Shown here piece by piece: positions 32,694-41,081 of a stretch of 49,509 bases of DNA. Position numbers and translations under genes: made by a program. The notes under the pieces were generated by a model that did not search any database, was not told where the DNA came from, and worked only from the letters and a program-made list of their open reading frames with translations. How positions within the stretch are numbered: the stretch's first letter is position 1; the number at the start of each line of letters is the position of its first letter. Origin of the DNA: RGIG1828 sp045586905 (GTDB taxonomy: Bacteria; Bacillota; Clostridia; UMGS1810); assembly GCA_045586905.1 (NCBI GenBank), contig JAZNBF010000054.1, forward strand, positions 1 to 49,509. The letters run 5' to 3'.

Positions 32694-34052
32694 CTATTTC
32701 AGAATGTCGCTTATATCGGTAAATCCTGAATGCAAAGTTACAACAATAACCGAATCACCTTTGCGGATAACATCATTACCACGGGGGATAATGGGCTTCA
32801 TATCGCGGCTGATGCATGCAATGAGAAGATTGTCTTTCAAATCAAGATCGACAATGGGGATATCGGTGATTGGTGAATTGTCGCCTATGCGGAATTCAAG
32901 AGCTTCGGCTTTGCCATTTAATATAAAATGCATGGTTTCGATGTTGTTGCCTATTGAATTCTTTTTGGCACGGACAAAACGGATGATGTTTTCGGCAGTG
33001 ATGTTTTTGGGATAAACTGTGGTGCCGAGGTCGAGTGAATCTATGACATCATCGTAGGTTATACGATTGATTTTTGTGACAACCTTTCCGTCTGTTTTTG
33101 TTTTGGCATAGAGGGAAAGAAGAATGTTTTCTTCGTCCATGTTGGTGAGAGAAACGAAAGATTCGGTAGTTTCAAGACCTTCTTCCAAAAGAAGACTCTG
33201 ATCGGTACCGTCACCATTTATAATGCTCGCTTTGGGAAGAAGCTGACAAAGGGTGTTGCACTTATCTGAGTTCTGTTCGATGAGTTTGACATCGATTCCT
33301 GTTTCACAAAGCTTTTTGGCAAGATAATAACCTATGCCACCGCCACCGATAATCATGGTGTTTTTAACACGGTTATTCTTAATACCGATTTTTTTGAAGA
33401 AAGTGCTTTCGGCAGTTATCGGAGCAACAACACTTACCCGGTCGCCTCCCTTTATAAGAAAATTACCACCGGGGATAAAGGTTTCGTTGTCGCGCTCTAT
33501 ACCACATACGAGCACATCGCAACCAAGCTTGGCAACAATGTCCTGAACCTTGAAATTGTCAAGCTTTGAGCCCTCTTCCACCTTAAAGGTGAGAATTTCT
33601 ATTCTGCCTTTGGCAAAGGTGTCAACCTGAATATCGGACGGGAATCTCAGTGTACGGGCAATGACATTGGCTGCTGCCAGCTCAGGATTGATTGTCATTG
33701 CAAGGCTTAATTCGTCTTTTATAAGATGAATATTTTTTGCGTATTCGGGAGTTCTCACCCGGGCAATAGTACGACATTTACCAAGTTTTTTTGCCATGAG
33801 GCATGTGAGCATGTTAATCTCATCGGAGCCTGTGACAGTGATAAGAATATCGGCATCTTCTATGCCTGCCTCCTGCAAGGTTTCAACCTCTATCACATTG
33901 CCGACAACGCCCATTATATCGTTTTGATTGGCAACGCTTTGAACAACCTCGCTGCATGAATCTACGACAGTTATATTATTGTCTTTTTCTTCGCTTAATA
34001 GCTCGGCAAGTCTTTGTCCAACCTTGCCGCAACCTACAATGATTATGTTCAT
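32694..34052 (-). CDS. trkA: Trk potassium transporter regulatory subunit TrkA
   Basis: A 452-residue cytoplasmic gating protein with two RCK repeats. Each has a Rossmann NAD-binding motif (IIVGCGKVGQRLAE at the N-terminus and MIIGGGGIGYYLAKKL near residue 233) followed by an RCK_C domain; the second ends near VIVVTLHSG. TrkA binds nucleotides and controls TrkH, which is encoded directly downstream with a 16-bp gap. It starts 30 bp after the O-antigen-ligase-like gene, so all three are probably co-transcribed from the ireB promoter. Confidence 0.94.
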   Translation of the reverse strand: MNIIIVGCGKVGQRLAELLSEEKDNNITVVDSCSEVVQSVANQNDIMGVVGNVIEVETLQEAGIEDADILITVTGSDEINMLTCLMAKKLGKCRTIARVRTPEYAKNIHLIKDELSLAMTINPELAAANVIARTLRFPSDIQVDTFAKGRIEILTFKVEEGSKLDNFKVQDIVAKLGCDVLVCGIERDNETFIPGGNFLIKGGDRVSVVAPITAESTFFKKIGIKNNRVKNTMIIGGGGIGYYLAKKLCETGIDVKLIEQNSDKCNTLCQLLPKASIINGDGTDQSLLLEEGLETTESFVSLTNMDEENILLSLYAKTKTDGKVVTKINRITYDDVIDSLDLGTTVYPKNITAENIIRFVRAKKNSIGNNIETMHFILNGKAEALEFRIGDNSPITDIPIVDLDLKDNLLIACISRDMKPIIPRGNDVIRKGDSVIVVTLHSGFTDISDILK

Positions 34053-34082
34053 ATTGATTAAGCACCTCTGAAATGAAAAATA

Positions 34083-35492
34083 TTATTTATCGGTCATCAT
34101 TCCAATAAAGATAAAGAAATGGCATGCTGTGTAGAACAGAAATACACCTGTGAGTGAAGATATAACATAAGCCAGAACCATACCGAGAGGAACGAGCATC
34201 GAAGATGACTGAAGATGGTCCTTACGCATGAGGCGTGTCCAGATGAGATAGATAAGAGCTGCGACATAGCAAACAGCAGAGAATATGCCTGTGCTGACTG
34301 CTCTTTCCAAAATTTCATTATGTGCTCTGTCTAAGGTTACCTCACGGGAATCGTACTCTTCACGAAGGTTATCGGGACCAAAACCCAAAACGGGTTTTTC
34401 GCCAATCATCTCAACAGTATTTACCCAGAGTTTCCATCTGCCGCTGCCTGCTGACCCTGCATCACTGTCAGGAGCGGCAGAATCTGATTGAGTAATACTT
34501 GTGATATCATCGCCCAATGTAACAAAGTTTTTTACTACAAGTGAATCAGAAGAAGAAACAAAAGTAACAGCGATACTTACTATAATGAAACTGATGAGTG
34601 GGAAAAATGCTGTCATAAATTTAGCCTTTACCCTGAAAAACATAACCAGACCGATTATAATAACTGCGATACCAACTGCAAGATATACACCAAAAGAATT
34701 ATTTAACACAAGTGTCCAGAAGGCATAACCCATAAAAAGAGCCGACCAAATTTTAGATGATGTCTTTTTAGATGTCATAAAGAGTCCTGCGCCAAGCATT
34801 GAACACATGCCAATGTAGTAGCCAAGGTGATTGAGATTATAGAACGAGCCTGTGTTGCCCTTGAAAAAGTGGCCAAAGGCTATGTTTTTTTTCATGTATT
34901 GATAGTTAAGCTTGGCTCCTATTGCACCGAAAGGCTCCTGCGGGGCTGAGCCTATAATGCCATAATACTGCTGAATCATTATGGCAGCCTCGAATAAAAA
35001 GCTGAAAATGTATAATCCGTAAATGAATTTTCTGTATGAGGGATTTTTAATGAATGAAGAAAAAACAAAAAGAGCGAGAAATGCAGTGTGCATTAGAAGG
35101 CCATCAGGTCTGAAATCGGTACCCGAAAGCGCACGAGCCTTATCGGGCGCTGAAAGTACTGACAAAATAAGGCAAATGTATACAGCCAAAAACAAAAGAG
35201 CATGTTTGTTTTTGGAAAAATACTCTTTCAGATTATTAAGAAGAAGTGCCAGTCTTTCACGGCTGCTGCCACCAGGAAAAACAAGAAAGTAGTTGTACAG
35301 ATAAAAAATGGTGCACACAGCAAAAGCAATAATACCGATAACAGAAAAGGTTTTGAACATCGGGCCATATTGCTTAGGCGAAAAAATACTGAAAAACGGA
35401 AGCAGAGAAAAAAGTGATACAATTGTAAGACTCACTTTTTCAAAATAGTCACCATATTTTTTGGACAGTCTTTGAGAGCTTTTAATAGCCAT
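34083..35492 (-). CDS. O-antigen ligase/polymerase-like membrane protein
   Basis: A 469-residue membrane protein with about eleven to twelve hydrophobic helices. The periplasmic-type loop has the Wzy_C/WaaL motif LGFGPDNLREEY, then LDRAHNEILERAVSTGI; the arginine-histidine pair RAHN is the signature of this family. Members transfer or polymerise glycans on lipid carriers. There is no glycosyltransferase nearby; neighbours are ireB and trkA. In a Gram-positive cell the target may be a cell-wall polysaccharide or a glycoprotein. GGAG lies 9 nt before the ATG. Confidence 0.82.
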   Translation of the reverse strand: MAIKSSQRLSKKYGDYFEKVSLTIVSLFSLLPFFSIFSPKQYGPMFKTFSVIGIIAFAVCTIFYLYNYFLVFPGGSSRERLALLLNNLKEYFSKNKHALLFLAVYICLILSVLSAPDKARALSGTDFRPDGLLMHTAFLALFVFSSFIKNPSYRKFIYGLYIFSFLFEAAIMIQQYYGIIGSAPQEPFGAIGAKLNYQYMKKNIAFGHFFKGNTGSFYNLNHLGYYIGMCSMLGAGLFMTSKKTSSKIWSALFMGYAFWTLVLNNSFGVYLAVGIAVIIIGLVMFFRVKAKFMTAFFPLISFIIVSIAVTFVSSSDSLVVKNFVTLGDDITSITQSDSAAPDSDAGSAGSGRWKLWVNTVEMIGEKPVLGFGPDNLREEYDSREVTLDRAHNEILERAVSTGIFSAVCYVAALIYLIWTRLMRKDHLQSSSMLVPLGMVLAYVISSLTGVFLFYTACHFFIFIGMMTDK

Positions 35493-35587
35493 TTTGTGAT
35501 TCTCCAGTCTTTATAAAGTTTCTTAATTAAGAACAAAAAGTACAAATGCCACAGCTATCAGAGCATGTGATATTTGCACTTAATGAG

Positions 35588-35842
35588 TTATAGAGTGGTG
35601 AGATATGATTTGACAATTTCTTCTAATATCTCGTCACGCTCAAGTTTTGAAATAAGCACACGAGCATTGTTATAGCTTGTAATATAGGTAGGATCACCCG
35701 ACATTATATAGGCGACAATCTGATTGATGGGATTGTAGCCCTTTACCTTGAGAGCCTCATAGACCTCTTTTATAGTGTCTTTCACTTTTTGGGCATTGAG
35801 ACTTTGAGCACTGATTTTTAATGTTTCGTTTTTAAAATCCAT
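35588..35842 (-). CDS. IreB family regulatory phosphoprotein
   Basis: An 84-residue protein of the IreB (DUF965) family. The conserved core includes KDTIKEVYEALKVKGYNPINQ and GDPTYITSYNNAR, cited here in short as VYEALKVKGYNPINQ. In Enterococcus IreB is phosphorylated on threonines by the PASTA kinase IreK and affects cell-wall stress resistance (known from that family). ATG at 35842 follows GCAGGTG; the TTG upstream contains the ribosome site and was rejected. It usually sits between alaS and ruvX; here it lies between an amidase and an O-antigen-ligase-like gene, under its own promoter. Confidence 0.92.
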   Translation of the reverse strand: MDFKNETLKISAQSLNAQKVKDTIKEVYEALKVKGYNPINQIVAYIMSGDPTYITSYNNARVLISKLERDEILEEIVKSYLTTL

Positions 35843-35874
35843 AAAAACACCTGCCTTCAAATCTAACTTAGTGT

Positions 35875-35903
35875 ATTATATCACTATTTTCAATTTATTT
35901 CAA
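35875..35903 (-). promoter_or_regulatory. Promoter of ireB
   Basis: Minus-strand TTGAAA (35898-35903) and TATAAT (35875-35880) with a 17-bp spacer, just past the amidase stop codon. Confidence 0.75.
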
Positions 35904-35908
35904 TAGTT

Positions 35909-37387
35909 TTATTGTATTTTGCCCATTTGGCGTAAAGTCATTATTACACCTTCGAATATGGCATCAGAAATATCTATGAGCTTGTCAGGATCGGAAAGAA
36001 CCTTCTGGTCGGTATAGGATGTGACAAAACCACATTCAATCAAAGCGGCGGGCATTGCAGTTTTTCTGAGGACAACCATTTCGGGACTTCTGACAGTGCC
36101 TCTGTTTTTGAGACCTGTGGCTACGGAAAGTGGCTCCAAAATATTTTCTGCAAGCTGCTGACCGACCGTGATTTCTTCTTCATCATTTGATATGCCTGCA
36201 TATAGCACAGTGGTGCCGGTTGCATCGGGACTTGTGAAAGCATTGTTGTGAATGCTTATGAACAGATCCGCTCCGGCATTGTTTGCAATGTCACAGCGAT
36301 TTACAAGGTCTGCCATAACTGTGTCGCCTAAAGCTACATCTGAATCACGCGTCATTATGGTCTTTATGCCTGCGGATTTAAACTTTGCGCTGAGATGTTT
36401 TGCAATGGTCAGATTGACATCTTTTTCTTTTAGTATGATGTTTTCATTTTCATCATAGCCGATGGCTCCGCTATCGTAACCACCATGTCCGGCATCTATT
36501 GCTATGAGGGGAACATCGCCGTTTATTGTGAGGTCATCTTTTACATCATTGTCGTCAGGAATGCCGGCAGCAGGAACGTCCTGCGGATTTTCGGTTTTTG
36601 TCAACGCAACTGATATTATGCAAGTTGAAGATGTGTAGCGGATATTATAGCTTGTTTTTTCTGTGGTTTCTACAACAATTCGGGTGTAGTCATCGTGTTG
36701 TGCCCAGCGTATGTCGACAACAGATGAATTTTCAAATTTTATGTTTGAATTGGGACATGTCTGGTCGACATTGTAAAAATCGAAAACAAGTCTGTCGGGT
36801 GATGAAAGCTGCATTATTTTCGGTTCGGTTTTTTCGGAGAGAGAAACCGTTATATCGATAGCATTTGCTTTTTTTACTGCATTGATTTTTGAAAGAACTG
36901 CAAGATTTTCAGGATTTTCCGTGATGTTGTCATCGTCGAATGTTTCGGGAGGCTTTGATGCCTTGTTTGTGATATATACCGTGCGGGTGGAACCATTCCA
37001 CAAAACATCATAGCCAAGAACGGAAGAAATAAATCTTATCGGGACAAGGGTACGGTTTTGCACAATGACGGGAGGCACATCTATCGGTCTGCCTACGCCA
37101 TCGATATAGGCTGTTTTGCTGCCTATGGTAAAGACAATAACAGTACTTTTATTGAACACTATTACTTGTCTCAGACTTTCATTCCACAGTACCTCTGCGC
37201 CAAAGCTGTCGAAAAGTACTCTGACGGGAACCATGGTGCGCCCGTCTATAATCATGGGATTTACATCGGATTCTATTGTTTTTCCGTCTATAACAAGAGT
37301 CAGCTCCTGCGATGCTGAAGCTATGCCTGAGCCAAAGCTGAAAAGCATGCAAAGCAAAAGAATAACAGAAAATGTTTTTTTCAGCAT
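35909..37387 (-). CDS. Secreted N-acetylmuramoyl-L-alanine amidase with copper-amine-oxidase-like and AMIN domains
   Basis: A 492-residue secreted enzyme. A signal peptide (about residues 1-26, ending SGIASA) is followed by a copper amine oxidase N-terminal-like domain (IDGRTMVPVRVLFDSFGAEV and a repeat PIRFISSVLGYDVLW, about 30-145). An AMIN domain (about 160-260) and a C-terminal Amidase_3 domain (about 300-490) complete it. The zinc ligands are visible in IDAGHGGYDSGA, the later LKEKDVNL glutamate and SIHNNAF, with the catalytic glutamate in ALIECGFVTS. It should cut the amide bond between muramic acid and the stem peptide. ATG at 37387 follows GGAGG by 7 nt. Confidence 0.92.
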   Translation of the reverse strand: MLKKTFSVILLLCMLFSFGSGIASASQELTLVIDGKTIESDVNPMIIDGRTMVPVRVLFDSFGAEVLWNESLRQVIVFNKSTVIVFTIGSKTAYIDGVGRPIDVPPVIVQNRTLVPIRFISSVLGYDVLWNGSTRTVYITNKASKPPETFDDDNITENPENLAVLSKINAVKKANAIDITVSLSEKTEPKIMQLSSPDRLVFDFYNVDQTCPNSNIKFENSSVVDIRWAQHDDYTRIVVETTEKTSYNIRYTSSTCIISVALTKTENPQDVPAAGIPDDNDVKDDLTINGDVPLIAIDAGHGGYDSGAIGYDENENIILKEKDVNLTIAKHLSAKFKSAGIKTIMTRDSDVALGDTVMADLVNRCDIANNAGADLFISIHNNAFTSPDATGTTVLYAGISNDEEEITVGQQLAENILEPLSVATGLKNRGTVRSPEMVVLRKTAMPAALIECGFVTSYTDQKVLSDPDKLIDISDAIFEGVIMTLRQMGKIQ

Positions 37388-37414
37388 CGACACACCTCCT
37401 CTTCACATAAAATC

Positions 37415-37440
37415 AGGGTGATGCAAAAATACATCACCCT
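37415..37440 (-). terminator. Hairpin upstream of the amidase gene
   Basis: A perfect 9-bp stem AGGGTGATG/CATCACCCT (37415-37423 with 37432-37440), 65 bp after the ruvB stop. The minus-strand tail GATTTTATG is only moderately T-rich, so it may be a weak terminator or attenuator. Confidence 0.5.
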
Positions 37441-37505
37441 AATAATAACTTAAATTTCGGTTTTTTTCTACAAAATAAAAGCAATTGTCATTCTATTGTA
37501 ATGTT

Positions 37506-38513
37506 TCAGTTCTGTTCGAAAGGTATGCCGAAATGCTCGTAGGCAAGCTTTGTTACAACTCTGCCGCGTGGGGTACGGTTGATAAAACCAAGCTGAAGAA
37601 GATACGGTTCGTAAACATCTTCAATAGTATTGGCATCTTCTCCTGTGGTGGCTGCAAGTGTATCCAGACCAACAGGGCCTCCACCGAAGGTTTTTATCAT
37701 TGTGGTGATAACATTACGGTCGGTGGCATCAAGTCCGATTTTGTCGACCTCAATTCTTGTGAGAGCAGTGTCGGCAACCTCAGAGGTGATGACACCGTCT
37801 GCCATAACCTGAGCAAAGTCACGCACACGTTTTAAAAGTCTGTTGGCAATACGGGGAGTGCCTCTTGAACGCGAAGCAATTTCACGCGCACCGTCTTCGT
37901 CGATTTGAACCCCGAGAATTGATGCGCTTCTTTTAACTATTGTGGCAAGGTCGTCGGCTGAGTAGAGCTCAAGCCTTGAAATAACACCAAAACGGTCACG
38001 GAGAGGACCAGTCATGTTGCCTGCCTTTGTGGTGGCGCCGACAAGGGTAAAATGAGGCAGATCGAGACGGATGGAACGGGCACTGGGACCTTTGCCGAGG
38101 ATGATGTCAACAGCATAGTCTTCCATGGCAGGATATAGTATTTCTTCGACGCTGTGGCTGAGGCGATGTATTTCGTCTATGAAAAGGACATCGTGTTCGC
38201 CAAGATTGGTTAGAATTGCCGCAAGGTCGCCCTGCTTTTCGATGGCAGGACCTGACGTGACATGAATGTTTACATCCATTTCGTTGGCAATTATGTTGGC
38301 AAGTGTAGTCTTGCCAAGCCCCGGAGGTCCGTAAAGAAGAACATGGTCAAGAGCTTCTTTTCTTGATTTTGCAGCCTCTATGTATATTTTTAAATTTTCC
38401 TTTACTTTGCTTTGTCCTATGTACTCACCAAGAACACGGGGACGGATGCTGAACTCCTGTGTTTCATCATCGGAAAGCATTTCGGTTGAAATTACTCTTT
38501 CGTCAAAATCCAT
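37506..38513 (-). CDS. ruvB: Holliday junction branch-migration ATPase RuvB
   Basis: A 335-residue AAA+ motor of standard length. It has Walker A YGPPGLGKTTLA, Walker B VLFIDEIHRL, sensor 1 TLVGATTKAG, the arginine finger in GPLRDRFG and the C-terminal winged helix (TPRGRVVTKLAYEHFG). RuvB hexamers pump DNA through junctions bound by RuvA. It begins 12 bp after the ruvA stop, behind AGGAG. The N-terminal extension (VISTEMLSDDETQEFSIRPR) is normal. Confidence 0.97.
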   Translation of the reverse strand: MDFDERVISTEMLSDDETQEFSIRPRVLGEYIGQSKVKENLKIYIEAAKSRKEALDHVLLYGPPGLGKTTLANIIANEMDVNIHVTSGPAIEKQGDLAAILTNLGEHDVLFIDEIHRLSHSVEEILYPAMEDYAVDIILGKGPSARSIRLDLPHFTLVGATTKAGNMTGPLRDRFGVISRLELYSADDLATIVKRSASILGVQIDEDGAREIASRSRGTPRIANRLLKRVRDFAQVMADGVITSEVADTALTRIEVDKIGLDATDRNVITTMIKTFGGGPVGLDTLAATTGEDANTIEDVYEPYLLQLGFINRTPRGRVVTKLAYEHFGIPFEQN

Positions 38514-38525
38514 AATCGGTTCTCC

Positions 38526-39128
38526 TTATATCAAGTTTTTCAGAGCATGTTTTATGTATGTTTCGGGGTCGTCATATTCTTCTTTGACAAGTGCTACTGC
38601 CCTTTGTGCTTCCTGCTGAGTGTAGCCAAGCACAACAAGTGCACTTATGGCATCGGCTCTGGCTGTGCCGCCTTCTGATGACAATGAAACAAAAGCATCG
38701 GTGTCTTGTGATATGAATGATTCGTTTTTGATTTTGTCCTTTAGCTCGAGGCACACTCTCTGAGCAGTTTTGGGACCTATGCCTGAGGCTTTTTTTATGG
38801 TGGATGCATCATCGGAAACGATGGCGAGGCTGAGCTTTGACGGAGGGGCAACAGAAAGGATGGCTACTGCGCCCTTTGCCCCTACTCCGCTGACTGTGAT
38901 GAGAAGTTCGAAAAGTGAGAGCTCTTCTCTGGTGGAAAACCCGTAAAGATCCATAATGCCTTCTTTTATGTACATGTAGGTGTGGAAGGTTACATCATCA
39001 CCTTTTGTGAGAGAGCTGTCTGAAAGAGACGTGGCAGAGGTGTAAATTTTAAAGCCTATGCCAGACACATCTATTACAACATATTCTTTTGTTTTTTCTG
39101 AAAGTTTACCTTTTATATAACTGAACAT
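38526..39128 (-). CDS. ruvA: Holliday junction DNA-binding protein RuvA
   Basis: A 200-residue protein with the three RuvA domains. These are an N-terminal OB fold (MFSYIKGKLSEKTKEYVVID), helix-hairpin-helix motifs (LLITVSGVGAKGAVAIL and ASGIGPKTAQRVCLELK) and a C-terminal RuvB-binding domain (AISALVVLGYTQQEAQRAV). It tetramerises on Holliday junctions. It lies between ruvC and ruvB with 14- and 12-bp gaps, so the whole ruvCAB set is one operon, the order common in Clostridia. Confidence 0.96.
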   Translation of the reverse strand: MFSYIKGKLSEKTKEYVVIDVSGIGFKIYTSATSLSDSSLTKGDDVTFHTYMYIKEGIMDLYGFSTREELSLFELLITVSGVGAKGAVAILSVAPPSKLSLAIVSDDASTIKKASGIGPKTAQRVCLELKDKIKNESFISQDTDAFVSLSSEGGTARADAISALVVLGYTQQEAQRAVALVKEEYDDPETYIKHALKNLI

Positions 39129-39142
39129 ATATAACTTCCTTT

Positions 39143-39637
39143 CTACATATGGACACCGAGTCTGACCATTTTATGAGAATGAGCGTGACATATTGCAATA
39201 GCAAGTGCATCGGCAACATCGTCGGGCTTTGGTACAGCACTGAGGCAAAGAAGAGATTTTGTCATTTGCTGAACCTGAGATTTGTCGGCTCTGCCATAGC
39301 CTACAACAGACTGTTTGACCTGAAGAGGAGTGTATTCGTAGATGGGGATGCCGCTCCTTACTGCACCGAGAAGTATTACTCCCCTTGCCTGTCCGACCTG
39401 GATGGCAGTTTTGGCATTGTTATTGAAAAACAGCTCTTCAATTGCCATGCAATCGGGTTTATATTTGTTTATAGCGTCTTCTATACCTTCATATATGAGC
39501 TTAAGCCTTTCCTCAAGAGGCAGACCTGCTTTTGTGGTGATTGCATAATAATCGATGACACTGAACTTATTACCTTTATATTGTATCACACCTACACCCA
39601 CAATTGCAAATCCGGGGTCGATTCCGAGTATAATCAT
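39143..39637 (-). CDS. ruvC: Holliday junction resolvase RuvC
   Basis: A 164-residue RNase H-fold nuclease. The catalytic acids are in ILGIDPGFAIVG (Asp7), the AIEELFF glutamate, and the C-terminal KPDDVADALAIAICHAH aspartates. The DNA-contact segment QVGQARGVIL is present. A TATAAT box at 39664-39669 on the minus strand with a weak -35 probably starts the ruvCAB transcript; AGGAGG lies 7 nt before ATG. The gene diverges from argG. Confidence 0.96.
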   Translation of the reverse strand: MIILGIDPGFAIVGVGVIQYKGNKFSVIDYYAITTKAGLPLEERLKLIYEGIEDAINKYKPDCMAIEELFFNNNAKTAIQVGQARGVILLGAVRSGIPIYEYTPLQVKQSVVGYGRADKSQVQQMTKSLLCLSAVPKPDDVADALAIAICHAHSHKMVRLGVHM

Positions 39638-39713
39638 ATGTTTCCTCCTGTATATTTATGCATATTATACATTATTTTAGAAAAATATTCATCATTTTAT
39701 TCATATTTTCATA

Positions 39714-39742
39714 TTGAAATATTTTCCCATATGCATTATAAT
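39714..39742 (+). promoter_or_regulatory. Promoter of argG
   Basis: TTGAAA (39714-39719) and TATAAT (39737-39742), 17-bp spacer, followed by a perfect TTTTGGAGGT ribosome site before argG. No convincing arginine-repressor box was found. Confidence 0.75.
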
Positions 39743-39787
39743 AACATACATAAGATAATAATAACATTATTTTGGAGGTAAATCAAT

Positions 39788-41008
39788 ATGTCAAAAGAAA
39801 AAGTTGTATTAGCATATTCAGGCGGACTTGATACATCCATCATTATTCCGTGGCTCAAAGAAAACTACGATTATGAAGTTATCGCAGTTTGCGGTGATGT
39901 AGGTCAGGGTAAAGAGACCGAAGGTCTTGAAGAAAAAGCCCTCAAGACAGGTGCATCAAAGCTCTACATAGAAAATCTGCAGGAGGAATATGTAACAGAT
40001 TTCATCTGGCCCACACTTAAGGCTCAGGCTGTGTATGAAGGAAAATATCTCCTTGGTACATCACATGCCCGTCCCTGCATTGCAAAGAGAATTGTAGAAA
40101 TTGCAAAAGCCGAAGGTGCTACTGCAATTTGTCACGGTTGCACAGGTAAGGGTAATGACCAGGTACGTTTTGAACTCACAATCAAGGCTCTTGCTCCTGA
40201 AATGAAAATTATTGCTCCCTGGAGAATCTGGGATATCAAATCAAGAGAAGACGAAATCGACTATGCTGAGGCAAGAGGTATTCCCGTTCCTGTAACCAAA
40301 GAAAACAACTATTCTATGGACAGAAACATCTGGCACCTTTCTCATGAAGGTCAGGACCTTGAAGATCCTGCAAACGAGCCTAACCTCGACAAAATCCTCA
40401 TGCTTGGTGTATCTCCAGAAAAAGCTCCCGACAAACCGACATATATTGAAATAGATTTTGAAAAAGGTATACCCACAAAAATTGACGGTGTTGCCTATGG
40501 TCCTGTCGAGCTCATAAAGAAGCTTAACGAAATCGGCGGTGCAAACGGTATCGGTATTGATGACATCGTGGAAAACAGACTTGTTGGTATGAAATCGAGA
40601 GGTGTGTATGAAACACCTGGCGGCACAATACTCTATGCTGCTCACAAAGAGCTTGAATATCTTTGCCTCGACAAACAGACTCTCCACTACAAGCAGGAAG
40701 TTGCAAACAAATTTGCAGAACTCGTGTATGACGGTCTTTGGTATACTCCTCTTCGTGAGGCTCTGTCTGCTTTTGTTGATTCTACACAGGAAACCGTTAC
40801 AGGTAAAGTAAGACTTAAACTCTACAAAGGCAACTGCACTCCTGCAGGCACAACCTCACCCTACTCTTTGTATAACGAAGAAATTGCAACATTTGATGCA
40901 GACGAGGTTTACAACCAGAAGGATTCTGAAGGATTTATCAATCTCTTTGGTCTGCCACTCAAGGTTCGTGCTATGATGATGAAGAAACACGAAAACGAAG
41001 AAAAATAA
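39788..41008 (+). CDS. argG: Argininosuccinate synthase
   Basis: A 406-residue enzyme joining citrulline and aspartate with ATP cleavage, the seventh step of arginine synthesis. The N-terminal PP-loop VLAYSGGLDTSIIIPWL and the motifs CHGCTGKGNDQVRFE and YSMDRNIWHLSHEG are diagnostic. Length is normal. Codon use is more biased toward CTC/CTT and GGT than in the minus-strand neighbours, suggesting high expression. It is followed after a 73-bp gap containing a hairpin by argH. Confidence 0.97.
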   Translation: MSKEKVVLAYSGGLDTSIIIPWLKENYDYEVIAVCGDVGQGKETEGLEEKALKTGASKLYIENLQEEYVTDFIWPTLKAQAVYEGKYLLGTSHARPCIAKRIVEIAKAEGATAICHGCTGKGNDQVRFELTIKALAPEMKIIAPWRIWDIKSREDEIDYAEARGIPVPVTKENNYSMDRNIWHLSHEGQDLEDPANEPNLDKILMLGVSPEKAPDKPTYIEIDFEKGIPTKIDGVAYGPVELIKKLNEIGGANGIGIDDIVENRLVGMKSRGVYETPGGTILYAAHKELEYLCLDKQTLHYKQEVANKFAELVYDGLWYTPLREALSAFVDSTQETVTGKVRLKLYKGNCTPAGTTSPYSLYNEEIATFDADEVYNQKDSEGFINLFGLPLKVRAMMMKKHENEEK

Positions 41009-41019
41009 TTCAAACATAC

Positions 41020-41056
41020 ATTTCGGGCAGTCCGCTTTTTGCGGATTGGCCGAAAT
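41020..41056 (+). other. Interrupted hairpin between argG and argH
   Basis: Outer arms ATTTCGG/CCGAAAT (41020-41026 with 41050-41056) and inner TCCGC/GCGGA around a T5 loop. There is no T-run after the stem, so it is more likely an mRNA-stability element or partial attenuator than a terminator. Confidence 0.5.
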
Positions 41057-41081
41057 TTGTGCTTAGGAAGGTTGATACACT

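Noticed and set aside
39638..39787. Arginine-repressor (ARG box) operator before argG
   Set aside because: The region is AT-rich with many TGCAT/ATTCA-like words, for example around 39658-39671, but none fits the 14-bp symmetric consensus well enough to report.
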